A DNA stretch of 64,000 nt from an uncultured Prevotellaceae bacterium. GTDB lineage: Bacteria; Bacteroidota; Bacteroidia; Bacteroidales; Bacteroidaceae. The notes under the pieces were generated by a model that did not search any database, was not told where the DNA came from, and worked only from the letters and a program-made list of their open reading frames with translations. Positions 7,422 to 16,506 of this stretch are shown here, piece by piece (position 1 is the first letter of the stretch; each line of letters starts with the position of its first letter). The DNA lies in NCBI GenBank assembly GCA_902778535.1, contig CACYYG010000009.1:1-64000 (forward strand), in the 5' to 3' direction. The translations under genes were made by a program, and so were the position numbers.

Positions 7422-9197
7422 TTACGAATGGCAGGATGGCTTCGGCGTGTTGCCTGTCCTGTACTGAGAGGGCGAGAGACCAAAACGCTCTTTGAACTTC
7501 CGACCGAAATAGTTGGCGTCGGAGAAGCCGCAGGCCTGGGCTACCTGAGAGACGGGGAGAGCGGGCTGGTCGTTGAGCAGGTTGACAGCATACTCCAGAC
7601 GGCACTCGTTAATGAAGTCGGAAATGGAGGCATAGTCGCTACCCTGAGCGAAGGCAGCACCGATGCGCTCCTTCGACAGGTGGAAATGGTCGATGGCGGC
7701 CTGACGGTCGAAGGCGGGGTCGAGGAATAACTTCTCCCTGACGATGGTCTGACTGATGTGAGCGAAGAGGGAAGGAGCCTCCCCAAGCCCCTCCAAAGGA
7801 GGGGATGTTTGATTACCTGTTATTGTTGATGCCTCTGCTGAATTATGTAATCCTACATTCCTCCCTTTGGGAGGGCTTGGGTGGGCTTTCAATTTCACTA
7901 TCTCGGTAATCTGCCGTGCCAGGATGCGGTTCTTGCGAGTTTCCTCACGGTGGCGCAGGAAGTAATAGACGCCAAAGCAGGCCAGCAACAGGGCTATCAC
8001 GACCACGAGCCACGTGATGATGCGCCACAGTGAGGCCTCGGCCTTCTGGCGTTCTATCTCCATCCGCTGCTCGTAGTCGCGGAAGCGGGCGGTGGTCAGG
8101 TCTTCGTACATCGCCTCCATCTTCTCGGTCTCGCCCAGCAGGCACCACGTCGGCGCAATCATCTTACGTCCGTCAAGCGTCTGACAGTAGTCGCTCTGCT
8201 CGAATTTCTTCAGACATTCACGCGCCTTTTGGTTCTCGCCGTTCCTTGCATACGCCTCAGCCATGTAGCCGTAGGCCTGAGCACGATAGAAGTCAATGTA
8301 TCCCTGCCGGTCTTCGTCGGATGGCTCGCGGTAGGTGCCGTCGTGGTAGTCGTCGGGATGCTGTTCGTAGTCGGTGAGCCGGTCGATGATATCATGGGCG
8401 ACGGGGATGATTTGCTCCGTCAGCCCAGCCTCCTTCAGCACGGTAATCTTCCGTTTGGCGGCAATCGTCCAGGCATCCAGTTCATTAAAAGCCCCCCTCA
8501 ATCCCCCCGAAGGGGGGACGTCATTACTCACCCATCCCCTCTTATCCCCCCGAAGGAGGGAGGAGTCAAGAACAGCCAGCACACTGTCAATCTTAGAAAC
8601 ACCCTCTTGCTGCCGCCCGAAATGGGTGAGGTACAATCCTATCTCCGCCTCGTTGCGCAGGGCTTCCGTTTCCTCGCCCTCCTCATGGCACAGCGTCACC
8701 AGTTCAGAACTCCACTTTATGACCCGTTCGAAGTCATGTTGCAACCTGCAAGCGTACACCAGCGTCTCCAACAGGTCCTCCCGATACTCCTGGTTCTCCT
8801 TTGCCACGGGCAGTTCCATCAACCGTTCTCCGATGACAATGGCAGAGTCGAGCATTTTTCCTTCCAGCCCCTGACAATATACCCTGACGCGCAGCAAGTC
8901 AGCCTGATAGTCGGCCAGCCCCTCGCTACGCAGCGAATCTATGACCTCCAGCGCCCGCTCCGGCTCCTCCGCCGCATACGTCATCACCCGCTCCGTCACC
9001 TGCATGATGTCAGTCACAGCACCGTCACGCGCCGTATCGCCATGACCGCCAGTGCAGCCCGTCGTCATCAGAGTCAGTACGGCTAAGAGCAATAATCCTA
9101 TTGTCTCACCCACTTTTTGCAACGCATCAGCCGCGCCGCCACTGTGAGTCCAGCAGCGTGTCGCATAGTGTTGATAAGTCAGGGTGAACGGTGGCAT
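7422..9197 (-). CDS. membrane-anchored TPR/AraC-family transcriptional regulator
   Basis: 591 residues. An N-terminal hydrophobic segment with a lipobox-like end (LLLLAVLTLMTTGC, about 34-48) precedes an all-helical TPR-like region (60-380). A membrane helix follows (about 391-413, WRIITWLVVVIALLLACFGV), then a C-terminal AraC-type helix-turn-helix (about 497-580; VAQACGFSDANYFGRKFKER). This sensor-membrane-AraC layout is common in Prevotella and joins an external helical sensor to DNA binding. The true start is uncertain because 30 polar residues precede the signal-like segment. It lies 9 bp after guaD and just upstream of the C13-peptidase operon, which it may control. Two paired GC-rich palindromic elements are read in frame at residues 211-236 and 438-475, both in linker-like positions. 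Confidence 0.85.
   Translation of the reverse strand: MPPFTLTYQHYATRCWTHSGGAADALQKVGETIGLLLLAVLTLMTTGCTGGHGDTARDGAVTDIMQVTERVMTYAAEEPERALEVIDSLRSEGLADYQADLLRVRVYCQGLEGKMLDSAIVIGERLMELPVAKENQEYREDLLETLVYACRLQHDFERVIKWSSELVTLCHEEGEETEALRNEAEIGLYLTHFGRQQEGVSKIDSVLAVLDSSLLRGDKRGWVSNDVPPSGGLRGAFNELDAWTIAAKRKITVLKEAGLTEQIIPVAHDIIDRLTDYEQHPDDYHDGTYREPSDEDRQGYIDFYRAQAYGYMAEAYARNGENQKARECLKKFEQSDYCQTLDGRKMIAPTWCLLGETEKMEAMYEDLTTARFRDYEQRMEIERQKAEASLWRIITWLVVVIALLLACFGVYYFLRHREETRKNRILARQITEIVKLKAHPSPPKGRNVGLHNSAEASTITGNQTSPPLEGLGEAPSLFAHISQTIVREKLFLDPAFDRQAAIDHFHLSKERIGAAFAQGSDYASISDFINECRLEYAVNLLNDQPALPVSQVAQACGFSDANYFGRKFKERFGLSPSQYRTGNTPKPSCHS
7776..7888. repeat. paired GC-rich palindromic (REP-like) element inside the AraC regulator
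   Basis: Two units face each other (outer arms GCCTCCCCAAGCCCCTCC and GGGAGGGCTTGGGTGGGC), each a small hairpin plus a G-rich tail, separated by about 50 bp of AT-rich DNA. The gene reads it as AHPSPPKGRN ... TSPPLEGLGEAP without a stop. Confidence 0.8.
8491..8564. repeat. paired GC-rich palindromic (REP-like) element inside the AraC regulator
   Basis: This is a second copy in the same gene: GCCCCCCTCAATCCCCCCGA, a short middle, then CCCCCCGAAGGAGGGAGG. In the gene's frame the downstream unit reads SNDVPPSGGLRGAF, aligning with [13 protein letters not shown] from the copy in pyrG. Confidence 0.8.
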
Positions 9198-9206
9198 TTT
9201 TTTGAA

Positions 9207-10487
9207 TTACTTAATCTCTGGCTCCATGATTTCCTTTCCACGACAGAATCGGTGCACTATCTGACGGTCGTCGCCCAAATAGATATACCGCTCTAAGCGG
9301 TGGAGCAATGAGTAGTTGTCGTGATTGAGGTCGCTGTCGTCGATGACGAGGGCATCAAACTCATAGCCGGGCTCGAAACTTCCCACATGGCCAAAGAAGC
9401 TTCCTGCCGACTTGGTGGCAAGCCAGAACGCCTCAGAAAGAGTGAGGAACGGCTGCTCGTGGTTCTGCTGATAGTGCATCTTGCTCACCTGTATTGCATA
9501 GACCATCATGCGGAAAATGTTCAGGTCGTGGCCGCCGCTGATGTCGCTGCCAAGACCTACGCGGAGACCTTCTTCAAGGAATTTCCGGATGGGTGCCATG
9601 CCTGATGCCACGTTGAAATTCGACGTAGGACAATGGGCCACCATCACGCCGTTGCGTTTCATCAGCTCCAGCTCTTCGCCGTCGGTCCATACGCAATGGG
9701 CCATTACGGTGGGCGTCTGTCCGAAAAGATCGTAGCGGTTGTAGGCATCGCCGTAGCTGGTGCTCTCCTTCTCCAGTTGCTGCACCCAGGCAATCTCGTC
9801 CTTGTTCTCAGAGAGGTGCGACTGCACGGGCAGCTGATACTTGACGGCCAGTTGGCCACAGGCGCGGAGCATCTCAGGCGTACACGAAGGAATGAAGCGT
9901 GGCGTGATGATGGGCTGCACCAGCGGGGGCACCTGTTCATCGGGCATACTGAATTCAGCTATCAGCTCCTCATAGCCCTTCACCATATCCTCCACCTTCT
10001 CCGAGAGCCCTTCGGGACAGTTGCGGTTCATGCCCACCTTGCCCACCATCGCGCCCATGCCGGCCTCCTGGAAGAGGTGCATCAGCAGGCGGGTGCTTTC
10101 AGTATGGATGGTGGCAAACACGCATGACCGCATTGTGCCGAAGCGCCACAAGTCGCGCACAAAGCGGCGGTACATGCGCTCGGCATAGCCAGTGTCGGCA
10201 TATTTCATTTCCTCGGGGAAGGTGTAATTCTGCAACCACGGCAGCAGCTCCAAATCCATGGCAATGCCTTGGTTGCGATATTGCGGGGCATGAACGTGCA
10301 TGTCGTTCATGGCGGGAATGAGAAGACGGTCGCCCCAGTCGGTCACCGCATGGCCGGAAAGGTGCTGCGGCAGTTCGCTGTAGACGCCTTCCACCCGGCC
10401 GTCATTCACAGCAATAAAGCCACGAGAAGCCACCTCGAAGTGGTCGCTCTGTGGCGTATAGATGATATTCGCGCGATAAATCTGCAT
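9207..10487 (-). CDS. guaD: guanine deaminase
   Basis: 426 residues of the amidohydrolase superfamily; it converts guanine to xanthine and ammonia in purine salvage. Family signatures visible are the metal-binding HxH in NDMHVHAPQY (His 64 and 66), the guanine-deaminase-specific run WLQNYTFPEEMKY, FATIHTEST, a further metal His in QSHLSENKDE, MAHCVWTDGEE with AHCPTSNFNV, and the catalytic Asp in GLGSDISGGH. The length fits the family and there is no signal peptide, so it is cytoplasmic. It precedes the AraC-type regulator by 9 bp. The upstream gap holds a repetitive AGGAGTA element rather than a clear promoter. Confidence 0.93.
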   Translation of the reverse strand: MQIYRANIIYTPQSDHFEVASRGFIAVNDGRVEGVYSELPQHLSGHAVTDWGDRLLIPAMNDMHVHAPQYRNQGIAMDLELLPWLQNYTFPEEMKYADTGYAERMYRRFVRDLWRFGTMRSCVFATIHTESTRLLMHLFQEAGMGAMVGKVGMNRNCPEGLSEKVEDMVKGYEELIAEFSMPDEQVPPLVQPIITPRFIPSCTPEMLRACGQLAVKYQLPVQSHLSENKDEIAWVQQLEKESTSYGDAYNRYDLFGQTPTVMAHCVWTDGEELELMKRNGVMVAHCPTSNFNVASGMAPIRKFLEEGLRVGLGSDISGGHDLNIFRMMVYAIQVSKMHYQQNHEQPFLTLSEAFWLATKSAGSFFGHVGSFEPGYEFDALVIDDSDLNHDNYSLLHRLERYIYLGDDRQIVHRFCRGKEIMEPEIK

Positions 10488-10507
10488 GTTTTTACTGTAT
10501 TTTATTC

Positions 10508-10620
10508 AAGGAGTAAAGGAGCTAAATTTTGAGTAAAGGAGTAGAGGAGTAGAGGAGATATGTTCTGCGGCTGAGGTATTCTACTTTATCTCCTTTACTC
10601 CTCTACTCCTTTATTTCTCA
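10508..10620. repeat. AGGAGTA-arm inverted repeat, copy 1
   Basis: Tandem GGAGTAAA/GGAGTAGA motifs form one arm and their complement (TCCTTTACTCCTCTACTCC) the other, around a core containing GTTCTGCGGCTGAGGTATTC. A near-identical copy in reverse orientation lies at 36604-36717. The left edge of the core gene 10611-11270 ends within it, so the repeat supplies the stop (AAATAAAGG). Confidence 0.85.
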
Positions 10621-11270
10621 ACTCCCGATTGCCGGTTGATATAATCCATGACCACCTCGACGGCATCGTCCTCACTCATCTGGTCCATCGAGATGACCAG
10701 ATGATAGTTGCGGGTGTCATAACGCGAAGTCTTGGCATACCTGCTGACGTAGTTCTCGCGCATCCTGTCTACCCTGTCAATGGTCTCCCGGGCTTCCTCC
10801 CTCGTCATGTTCTGCTTGCGTGCCACACGCTCGACGCGGAAGGGCATAGAGGCCTGAATGAAGATGCTCAGATGGTTGGGATGGTTGCGAAACACGTGGA
10901 AGCCGCTGCGACCCGCCACGACGCACGACTCCTCCTCGGCAATGTCCTGAAGAATCAGCGTCTCAGTCTTGAACATCTCGTCGGTGGTCAGCAGGTCGGG
11001 CACGTCGTCCTTCTGCGGAATGAAGCTGCCGGCCGTCATGCCCGCGCCCGCTTTCAGGATGCGCTCAACGTCGGCCCACCAGCTGTGGTTGCGGCCTTTC
11101 AGTTTCTCAATCTCCTCAACGGTGAGGTGATAGTGCTGCTGCAACGCCTTGACGAGTGCCTTGTCGTAGAATTTCACGCCCAGCCTCTCTGCCAGCTTGC
11201 GCCCCACAGTGCGACCGCCGCTGCCCAACTCACGATTGACGGTGATAACAAATTTCTCGTTCCTATTCAT
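10611..11270 (-). CDS. cytidylate kinase-like family protein
   Basis: 219 residues. The N-terminus ITVNRELGSGGRTVGRKLAE is a nucleotide-binding loop of the cytidylate-kinase-2 type. It continues with the family pattern (GVKFYDKALVKAL, SCVVAGRSGFHVF, RVERVARKQN, RYDTRNYHLVIS). Proteins of this family are P-loop kinases of uncertain substrate, distinct from the Cmk that serves CMP. It is cytoplasmic, with no signal. The stop codon falls in the adjacent repeat. Upstream (11271-11565) is AT-rich and otherwise empty; downstream is guaD. Confidence concerns the family, not the substrate. Confidence 0.85.
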   Translation of the reverse strand: MNRNEKFVITVNRELGSGGRTVGRKLAERLGVKFYDKALVKALQQHYHLTVEEIEKLKGRNHSWWADVERILKAGAGMTAGSFIPQKDDVPDLLTTDEMFKTETLILQDIAEEESCVVAGRSGFHVFRNHPNHLSIFIQASMPFRVERVARKQNMTREEARETIDRVDRMRENYVSRYAKTSRYDTRNYHLVISMDQMSEDDAVEVVMDYINRQSGVEK

Positions 11271-11565
11271 AATAGTGCAATTTTCTACTGCTTAATTACT
11301 CCTCTACTCCTTACTCCTGATTGCCGCAGCAATTTGGCCACAAATATACATATTTTTTATAAAACACGCAAAACTGTCAGATAAAAAATGGCAAAAAAAC
11401 GTGAATATCATACCACACCTGTTGGTTGAATTAAAAACCGCAAACGATTTATGCCTAAAACACACCGCAGCAAAAGTCATCGACACATCGGCGTGGATGC
11501 TACAAACGAGTAAAAACACCTAACCTTTTCATTCTGCAATGTCTTGATATCTGAGTAAATAGGTA
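11271..11565. other. intergenic region without a recognisable gene
   Basis: AT-rich DNA between the start of the kinase-like gene and the end of the beta-propeller gene. It begins with a short ACTCCTCTACTCC-type repeat fragment (about 11300-11318). The open frames here have unnatural composition. Confidence 0.6.
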
Positions 11566-12588
11566 TCATATTGGGTTTCGAAGGGGCGGAATGGCGCTGG
11601 GATTTGCTGTGGCCGGTGAAGAGCCCGGGCTTTGCGCATTGAACTCGCCGAAGAACAGACGGTCGCGGTCCACCGCCTCGTCTGTCAGCTGGATGGTTGT
11701 CGAGGGGCCGAGGTCAGGATTTTTCCATGCTTTGAGCTGCCACACCAACCGTCCGTCCTTGTCCACCTCGATGGCCTGCACCGGCGCGTTTGCCGTGTCC
11801 ATCGGCTCTTTGTTCCACTCGTTGTACCAGTTGTTGATGATGTGTCCACCGTCCTTCAGGCGTACGGTCTTTTGCGGTTGCGTCACGCCATAGGCTGTGG
11901 TGTTCATTTCCCATACGGTCTGCCCCTGTCGGTTGATTTCCTGAATGTGTCCTTTCCGTCCTGTGATGAGCAGATGGCCAGTCTTCGGCATCTCCTGCAC
12001 GCTCCACGGCAGCATGCCGCCCCAGCGGTCTATCTCCTGCCCGTTGCTGTTGTATTCATGTATGCAGCCCATGCCCATGTTGGCGATGAGCAGCGTGCCG
12101 CGTGAGGTGAGGCGCGCATTGCGGAACTGCCCATGCACTGAGCCTTTCTCGCTGACGGGCACTGCAAACTCCCTGACGATGCGGCAGGCGGGTATCTCCA
12201 TCACCACCACCTTGGCGGGATGACCATTCTGTACGAAGACGACGTGGGTGCGCCCTATGGGCTGAATGGTGTGAATCTCCGTTCCCTCCGGTGCCGCATA
12301 GCTCCAGACAGTCTGCTGATCCTGCGTCACCTCTGCCACACCATATTGGTGAGCCACCAGGATATGGCCGTCGGTCATCAGCACGGCATCACTGATTTCG
12401 CCCTTCTTCAACTGGTCTTGATAGGCCCAGCTCACCTGTCCGTCCTTTACGATGAACATGCGTCGCTGTTTGCTCTGTCCGGCATAGAAGAAGTCGTGGC
12501 GTGCCATGTCGGTGCTGACCTCCTGTGCCGAGCCGCCGCACACTGCTGCCAGCATGAGGCTGAGTGCTGGTATTATTCTTTTCATCAT
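11566..12588 (-). CDS. secreted beta-propeller (PQQ-like repeat) protein
   Basis: About 340 residues from the ATG at 12588 (or the adjacent 12585); the longer frame to 12642 would begin inside the promoter. A signal peptide (KRIIPALSLMLAAVCGGSA) precedes repeated four-strand blade motifs such as VSWAYQDQ, QTVWSYAAPEG, GTLLIANMGMG, GHLLITGRKG, QTVWEMNT and GRLVWQLKAW. The repeated VW/W pattern is that of PQQ-type propellers, but no PQQ-enzyme active site is seen, so it is probably a binding or structural periplasmic protein. It follows glnN on the same strand but has its own promoter. Confidence 0.8.
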   Translation of the reverse strand: MMKRIIPALSLMLAAVCGGSAQEVSTDMARHDFFYAGQSKQRRMFIVKDGQVSWAYQDQLKKGEISDAVLMTDGHILVAHQYGVAEVTQDQQTVWSYAAPEGTEIHTIQPIGRTHVVFVQNGHPAKVVVMEIPACRIVREFAVPVSEKGSVHGQFRNARLTSRGTLLIANMGMGCIHEYNSNGQEIDRWGGMLPWSVQEMPKTGHLLITGRKGHIQEINRQGQTVWEMNTTAYGVTQPQKTVRLKDGGHIINNWYNEWNKEPMDTANAPVQAIEVDKDGRLVWQLKAWKNPDLGPSTTIQLTDEAVDRDRLFFGEFNAQSPGSSPATANPSAIPPLRNPI

Positions 12589-12611
12589 GGCTGTGTTCTG
12601 TTTGTCGGGTG

Positions 12612-12642
12612 CAAAGATAATCATTTTGCATGGATCCTGCAA
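12612..12642 (-). promoter_or_regulatory. promoter of the beta-propeller gene
   Basis: The minus-strand -7 box TATCTTTG (12612-12619) has TTG 20 bp upstream (12640-12642). Its -33 side directly abuts the palindromic element at 12651. Confidence 0.65.
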
Positions 12643-12650
12643 GACTTGAA

Positions 12651-12728
12651 GCCCCCCATTTGTCCCCCGAGGGCGACACGATAGTCTTCCAGACTTCAGG
12701 AGTCGTCCTCGGGGGACAAATGGGGGGA
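12651..12728. repeat. paired GC-rich palindromic (REP-like) element, intergenic
   Basis: Near-perfect inverted arms (GCCCCCCATTTGTCCCCCGA / TCGGGGGACAAATGGGGGG) surround a 25-bp middle. It lies between the glnN stop and the next promoter and could fold into a strong hairpin that also ends glnN transcription. Confidence 0.85.
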
Positions 12729-12764
12729 TTGAACACAGAGCGACGCGAAAGGGCTGTTCAGCAG

Positions 12765-15044
12765 TTAACGGATGAACAGCAGTTCCCGATATTTGGGCAA
12801 TGGCCAGAGGGCATCGTCGACGATGAGCTCCAGCTTGTCAATCTGATAGCGTATTTCGTCGAGCTTTGGCTCCACCTTGTCGTGGTAGGCAATGGCTTTT
12901 TCGTGCTCATCACTAATCTTGTTGGCGAGCTTGCGAGCGTTGACGAGTTCCTCGGCACCTTTCTCGATGGCACTGGTGCGCTCGGCAATCTCCTCGATAA
13001 TCTTGAGGTTGCGGGCGTTCAGTTTCTCAGCCTTGTCAATGGGAAATACTGTCGAGACGCTGTCTACATTCTTCAGCAGGGCCGTCTGATAGCTGGTGGC
13101 GACGGGAATGATGTGGTTCATCGAGAGGTCGCCCAGTACGCGGGCCTCAATCTGAATCTTCTTCGTGTAGGTCTCCCACTTCACTTCGTTGCGGGCCTCC
13201 AGTTCTTTCCTTGTCATCACGCCAAGGCTCTCAAACATCTGGACGCTCTCTTCATCAAGGTAGCGCTCGAAAATTTTCGGGCACGACTTCTCTACGTCCA
13301 GGCCGCGTTTTTCAGCCTCAACAACCCACTCGTCTGAGTAGCCGTTGCCGTCGAAGCGGATGGGCTTGCAAGTCTTGATGTCCTCGCGCAGCACGTCAAT
13401 GATGGCATGGAACTTGGCCGAATGGCCGGTGCCTTTGAGTTTCTTCTCAAAGTCAGGGATGCGGGCGTCGACACGTTTCTTGAAATTCACCAAAGCCTCA
13501 GCCACAGCGCTGTTCAGAGCGATCATGGCACTGGCGCAATTGGCCTCGGAGCCTACGGCACGGAACTCGAAGCGGTTGCCGGTGAAGGCGAAGGGAGACG
13601 TGCGGTTGCGGTCGGTATTGTCGATGAGCAGTTCGGGAATCTCGGGAATGTCCATCTTAAAATGCCCTTTGCCGCCCATCAGCAAAGCCCCCCCTACGGC
13701 CCCCGAGGGGGCTTCATTAGTTTTGTCGGTTGGGTCTATAGTGTCCCCCTCGGGGGACGAAAGGGGGGCTTCGATATGGTCGAGCAGCTCGCTCACCTGC
13801 TTGCCGAGGAAGCTGGAGACGATGGCAGGCGGCGCCTCGTTGGCTCCCAGACGGTGGGCGTTGGTGGCGCTCATGATCGAGGCCTTCAGCAGTCCGTTAT
13901 GTTTGTAAACGCCCATCAGCGTCTCGACGATAAACGTAGCGAAGCGCAGGTTCTGCTCAGGCGTCTTGCCTGGAGCATGTAGCAGGATGCCGTTGTCGGT
14001 CGAGAGGCTCCAGTTGTTGTGCTTGCCTGAGCCGTTGATGCCTGCGAAGGGCTTTTCATGGAGCAATACTCGGAAACCGTGTTTGCGGGCCACCTTCTTC
14101 ATCAGACTCATCAGCATCATGTTGTGGTCGACGGCCAGATTGGTCTCCTCGAATATTGGAGCGAGTTCAAACTGGTTGGGAGCCACCTCGTTGTGACGAG
14201 TCTTGCAGGGCACGCCCAGTTCAAGAGCCTGTATTTCGAGGTCACGCATAAAGGCAGCCACACGCTCAGGGATGGCGCCGAAGTAGTGGTCGTCCATCTG
14301 CTGGTTCTTGGCAGAATCGTGTCCCATCAGCGTGCGGCCTGTCAGCAGCAGGTCGGGCCGTGCAGCGTAGAGTCCTTCGTCGACGAGGAAATACTCCTGC
14401 TCCCATCCAAGGTTCGAAGTGACCTTCTTCACGGTAGGGTCGAAATAATGGCACACATCGACGGCAGCCACGTTCACGGCATGAAGGGCACGCAGCAGCG
14501 GAGCCTTGTAGTCGAGCGCCTCGCCAGAGTAAGAAATAAACACAGTGGGAATGCAGAGCGTGTCGTCAATGATAAACACTGGCGATGTGGGGTCCCAGGC
14601 AGAGTAGCCGCGTGCCTCGAAGGTAGAGCGTATGCCGCCAGAGGGGAACGAGCTGGCATCAGGCTCTTGCTGAACGAGCAGCTTGCCGGAGAATTCCTCC
14701 ACCATGCCGCCCTTACCGTCGTGCTCGATAAACGAGTCGTGCTTCTCGGCGGTGCCTTCAGTCAGCGGCTGGAACCAGTGCGTATAGTGGGTAACGCCAT
14801 TCTCCGTGGCCCACTGCTTCATGCCGGCAGCCACAGCATCGGCTACTGTGCGGTCGAGACGCGCGCCATTGTCGATGACGTCAATCATCTTCTCATACAC
14901 GTCCTTCGGCAGGTACTTGTACATTTTCTCACGATTGAAGACCTTCTTTCCAAAATACTCGCATGGTCTCTCACTTGGTGCTTTTACGTCGAGCGGCTTC
15001 TTCTTGAATGCCTCGCCGACAACCTGAAATCTTAATGCTTCCAT
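12765..15044 (-). CDS. glnN: glutamine synthetase type III
   Basis: 759 residues. It makes glutamine from glutamate, ammonium and ATP. GSIII signatures include THWFQPLTEGTAEKHDSF, SNLGWEQEYFLVD, MDDHYFGAIPERV, PCKTRHNEVAPNQFELAPI, GINGSGKHNNWS, ATNAHRLGANEAPPAI and NRTSPFAFTGNRFEFRAVGS. The usual family length is about 730; the excess of about 30 is explained by a palindromic element read through at residues of about 425-455 (APLSSPEGDT ... [11 protein letters not shown]), just before the conserved MDIPEIPELLIDNTDRNR. It lies 39 bp downstream of an ammonium transporter gene and probably forms an operon with it. It is cytoplasmic and the entry point of ammonium assimilation here. Confidence 0.96.
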   Translation of the reverse strand: MEALRFQVVGEAFKKKPLDVKAPSERPCEYFGKKVFNREKMYKYLPKDVYEKMIDVIDNGARLDRTVADAVAAGMKQWATENGVTHYTHWFQPLTEGTAEKHDSFIEHDGKGGMVEEFSGKLLVQQEPDASSFPSGGIRSTFEARGYSAWDPTSPVFIIDDTLCIPTVFISYSGEALDYKAPLLRALHAVNVAAVDVCHYFDPTVKKVTSNLGWEQEYFLVDEGLYAARPDLLLTGRTLMGHDSAKNQQMDDHYFGAIPERVAAFMRDLEIQALELGVPCKTRHNEVAPNQFELAPIFEETNLAVDHNMMLMSLMKKVARKHGFRVLLHEKPFAGINGSGKHNNWSLSTDNGILLHAPGKTPEQNLRFATFIVETLMGVYKHNGLLKASIMSATNAHRLGANEAPPAIVSSFLGKQVSELLDHIEAPLSSPEGDTIDPTDKTNEAPSGAVGGALLMGGKGHFKMDIPEIPELLIDNTDRNRTSPFAFTGNRFEFRAVGSEANCASAMIALNSAVAEALVNFKKRVDARIPDFEKKLKGTGHSAKFHAIIDVLREDIKTCKPIRFDGNGYSDEWVVEAEKRGLDVEKSCPKIFERYLDEESVQMFESLGVMTRKELEARNEVKWETYTKKIQIEARVLGDLSMNHIIPVATSYQTALLKNVDSVSTVFPIDKAEKLNARNLKIIEEIAERTSAIEKGAEELVNARKLANKISDEHEKAIAYHDKVEPKLDEIRYQIDKLELIVDDALWPLPKYRELLFIR
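13687..13770. repeat. paired GC-rich palindromic (REP-like) element inside glnN
   Basis: The + strand reads GCCCCCCCTACGGCCCCCGA ... TCGGGGGACGAAAGGGGGG. On the coding strand the downstream unit ([11 protein letters not shown]) is the same DNA, orientation and frame as in pyrG at 28373-28402. Confidence 0.88.
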
Positions 15045-15083
15045 AATCTTGGCTTTTTGTGTTGTTATACGATAGTTTCTAAC

Positions 15084-16472
15084 TTACTTTTTCTCTTTTT
15101 CTTTCAAATGCTCCTCATACTCAGCCAGTTCTCGCTCGCCAATGTGAGCCAGGCCGTAGTGCTCGTCGTGCTGTGAGAAGTCGAGGCCCACCTTCTCGCT
15201 GTAGGCCGAGACGCGCATGGGTATGAAGCGGTCAATCAGCTTGTAACCAGCCCAGCTCATGGCAAAGGTATATATGAACACGATGACTATGGCCAGCAGG
15301 TGGTAGAGGAACACGACAAAGCCTTCCGACGTTCCTGAGATGAGCCCTTCCTGAATGAAGATACCCGTCAGCACCGTGCCGAAGATACCGCCCGTGCCAT
15401 GCGTGGGAAACACGTCGAGGGCATCGTCAATACGAGAGTGGGAGCGCCAGTAGACAGCGACGTTGCAGATCAGCGTGATGACGAAAGCTATGAAAATGCT
15501 CTGCCCCACGGTGACATAGCCCGCCGACGGCGTGATGGCCACCAGGCCTACGACACATCCCACGGCAGCCCCCATAGCAGAGGGCTTGCGGCCACGCAGG
15601 CAATCGAAGAATATCCACGTCATCATGGCCGTAGCCGAGGCAGTGTTGGTGTTCAGAAACGCTTTGACAGCCACTCCGTCGGCATGAAGCGAAGAACCCG
15701 CGTTGAAGCCAAACCATCCCAGCCAGAGCATGGCTGCTCCCAGAAGCACAAAGGGGATATTGGCAGGTTCGCTCTTGCGGGTCTCCGCCTTGCGCCGCCC
15801 GAGGAAGATGGCACCGGCCAGGGCAGCGATGCCGCTTGAGGCATGCACCACGATACCGCCTGCAAAGTCAACAACGCCCCATCGCATGAACAGTCCTTCG
15901 GGATGCCACGTCATGTGGGCCAGCGGGCAGTAGATGACGAAAAAGAAGAACATCATGAAGAACATATAGGCCGAGAAACGCACACGCTCGGCAAACGAAC
16001 CCGTGATGAGCGACGGCGTAATGATGGCGAACTTCATCTGGAACAGGGCAAACAGTGCCAATGGAATCGTCGCACCACCTAATGTATTGCCTGCGGGCGT
16101 AGTATAGACGGCTCCACCCACATTGTGGAACATCGGAAACGTCAACGGATTGCCGATGATGCCGCCAATGTCGTCGCCGAAGCACAGCGAGAAACCTATG
16201 ACCACCCACAGCACTGAAATCAGCCCCATAGCGATAAACGACTGGAGCATCGTCGAAATCACGTTCTTGGCACCCACCATGCCGCCGTAGAAGAACGACA
16301 GGCCAGGCGTCATCATCAATACGAATATCGTGGCAGTGATGAGCCACGCTACATCAGCAGCAGAAATTACCGACCAGTCACATTCAAACGACGGCTCTCC
16401 CACCGCCAGTCCTGCAATGGCTATCAGTGTTATCGCTGCCATCAGGATTATCCAACGTCTTTTTACCTTCAT
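15084..16472 (-). CDS. amt: ammonium transporter (first Amt)
   Basis: 462 residues, polytopic inner-membrane Amt/MEP/Rh channel. An N-terminal signal-like helix precedes the core. Typical motifs are TPGLSFFYGGMVGAKNV, GDDIGGI, SFAERVRFSAYMFF, HMTWHPEGLF, DFAGGIVVHASSGIAALAGA, LLGAAMLWLGWFGFNAGSS and FPTHGTGGIFGT, holding the pore His residues and the Phe gate. It carries a long charged C-terminal tail (EKVGLDFSQHDEHYG) for PII contact. It is followed by glnN after 39 bp, so uptake and assimilation are probably cotranscribed. A -7 box lies 27 bp upstream of the start. Confidence 0.95.
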   Translation of the reverse strand: MKVKRRWIILMAAITLIAIAGLAVGEPSFECDWSVISAADVAWLITATIFVLMMTPGLSFFYGGMVGAKNVISTMLQSFIAMGLISVLWVVIGFSLCFGDDIGGIIGNPLTFPMFHNVGGAVYTTPAGNTLGGATIPLALFALFQMKFAIITPSLITGSFAERVRFSAYMFFMMFFFFVIYCPLAHMTWHPEGLFMRWGVVDFAGGIVVHASSGIAALAGAIFLGRRKAETRKSEPANIPFVLLGAAMLWLGWFGFNAGSSLHADGVAVKAFLNTNTASATAMMTWIFFDCLRGRKPSAMGAAVGCVVGLVAITPSAGYVTVGQSIFIAFVITLICNVAVYWRSHSRIDDALDVFPTHGTGGIFGTVLTGIFIQEGLISGTSEGFVVFLYHLLAIVIVFIYTFAMSWAGYKLIDRFIPMRVSAYSEKVGLDFSQHDEHYGLAHIGERELAEYEEHLKEKEKK

Positions 16473-16498
16473 ATCATTTAAGAGCTAATTTTCGGGTG

Positions 16499-16506
16499 CA
16501 AAATTA
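16499..16506 (-). promoter_or_regulatory. -7 box of the amt-glnN unit
   Basis: The minus strand reads TAATTTTG, matching TAnnTTTG, 27 bp before the amt start. No good -33 TTTG is seen at the ideal spacing, so activation by a regulator is possible. Confidence 0.5.

Noticed and set aside
11304..11519. 71-codon minus-strand frame
   Set aside because: Cys/Phe-rich, AT-rich DNA, no homology sense and starts within empty sequence.
7776..13770. GC palindromes as CRISPR repeats
   Set aside because: Units are not direct repeats with regular spacers and no cas genes are present.
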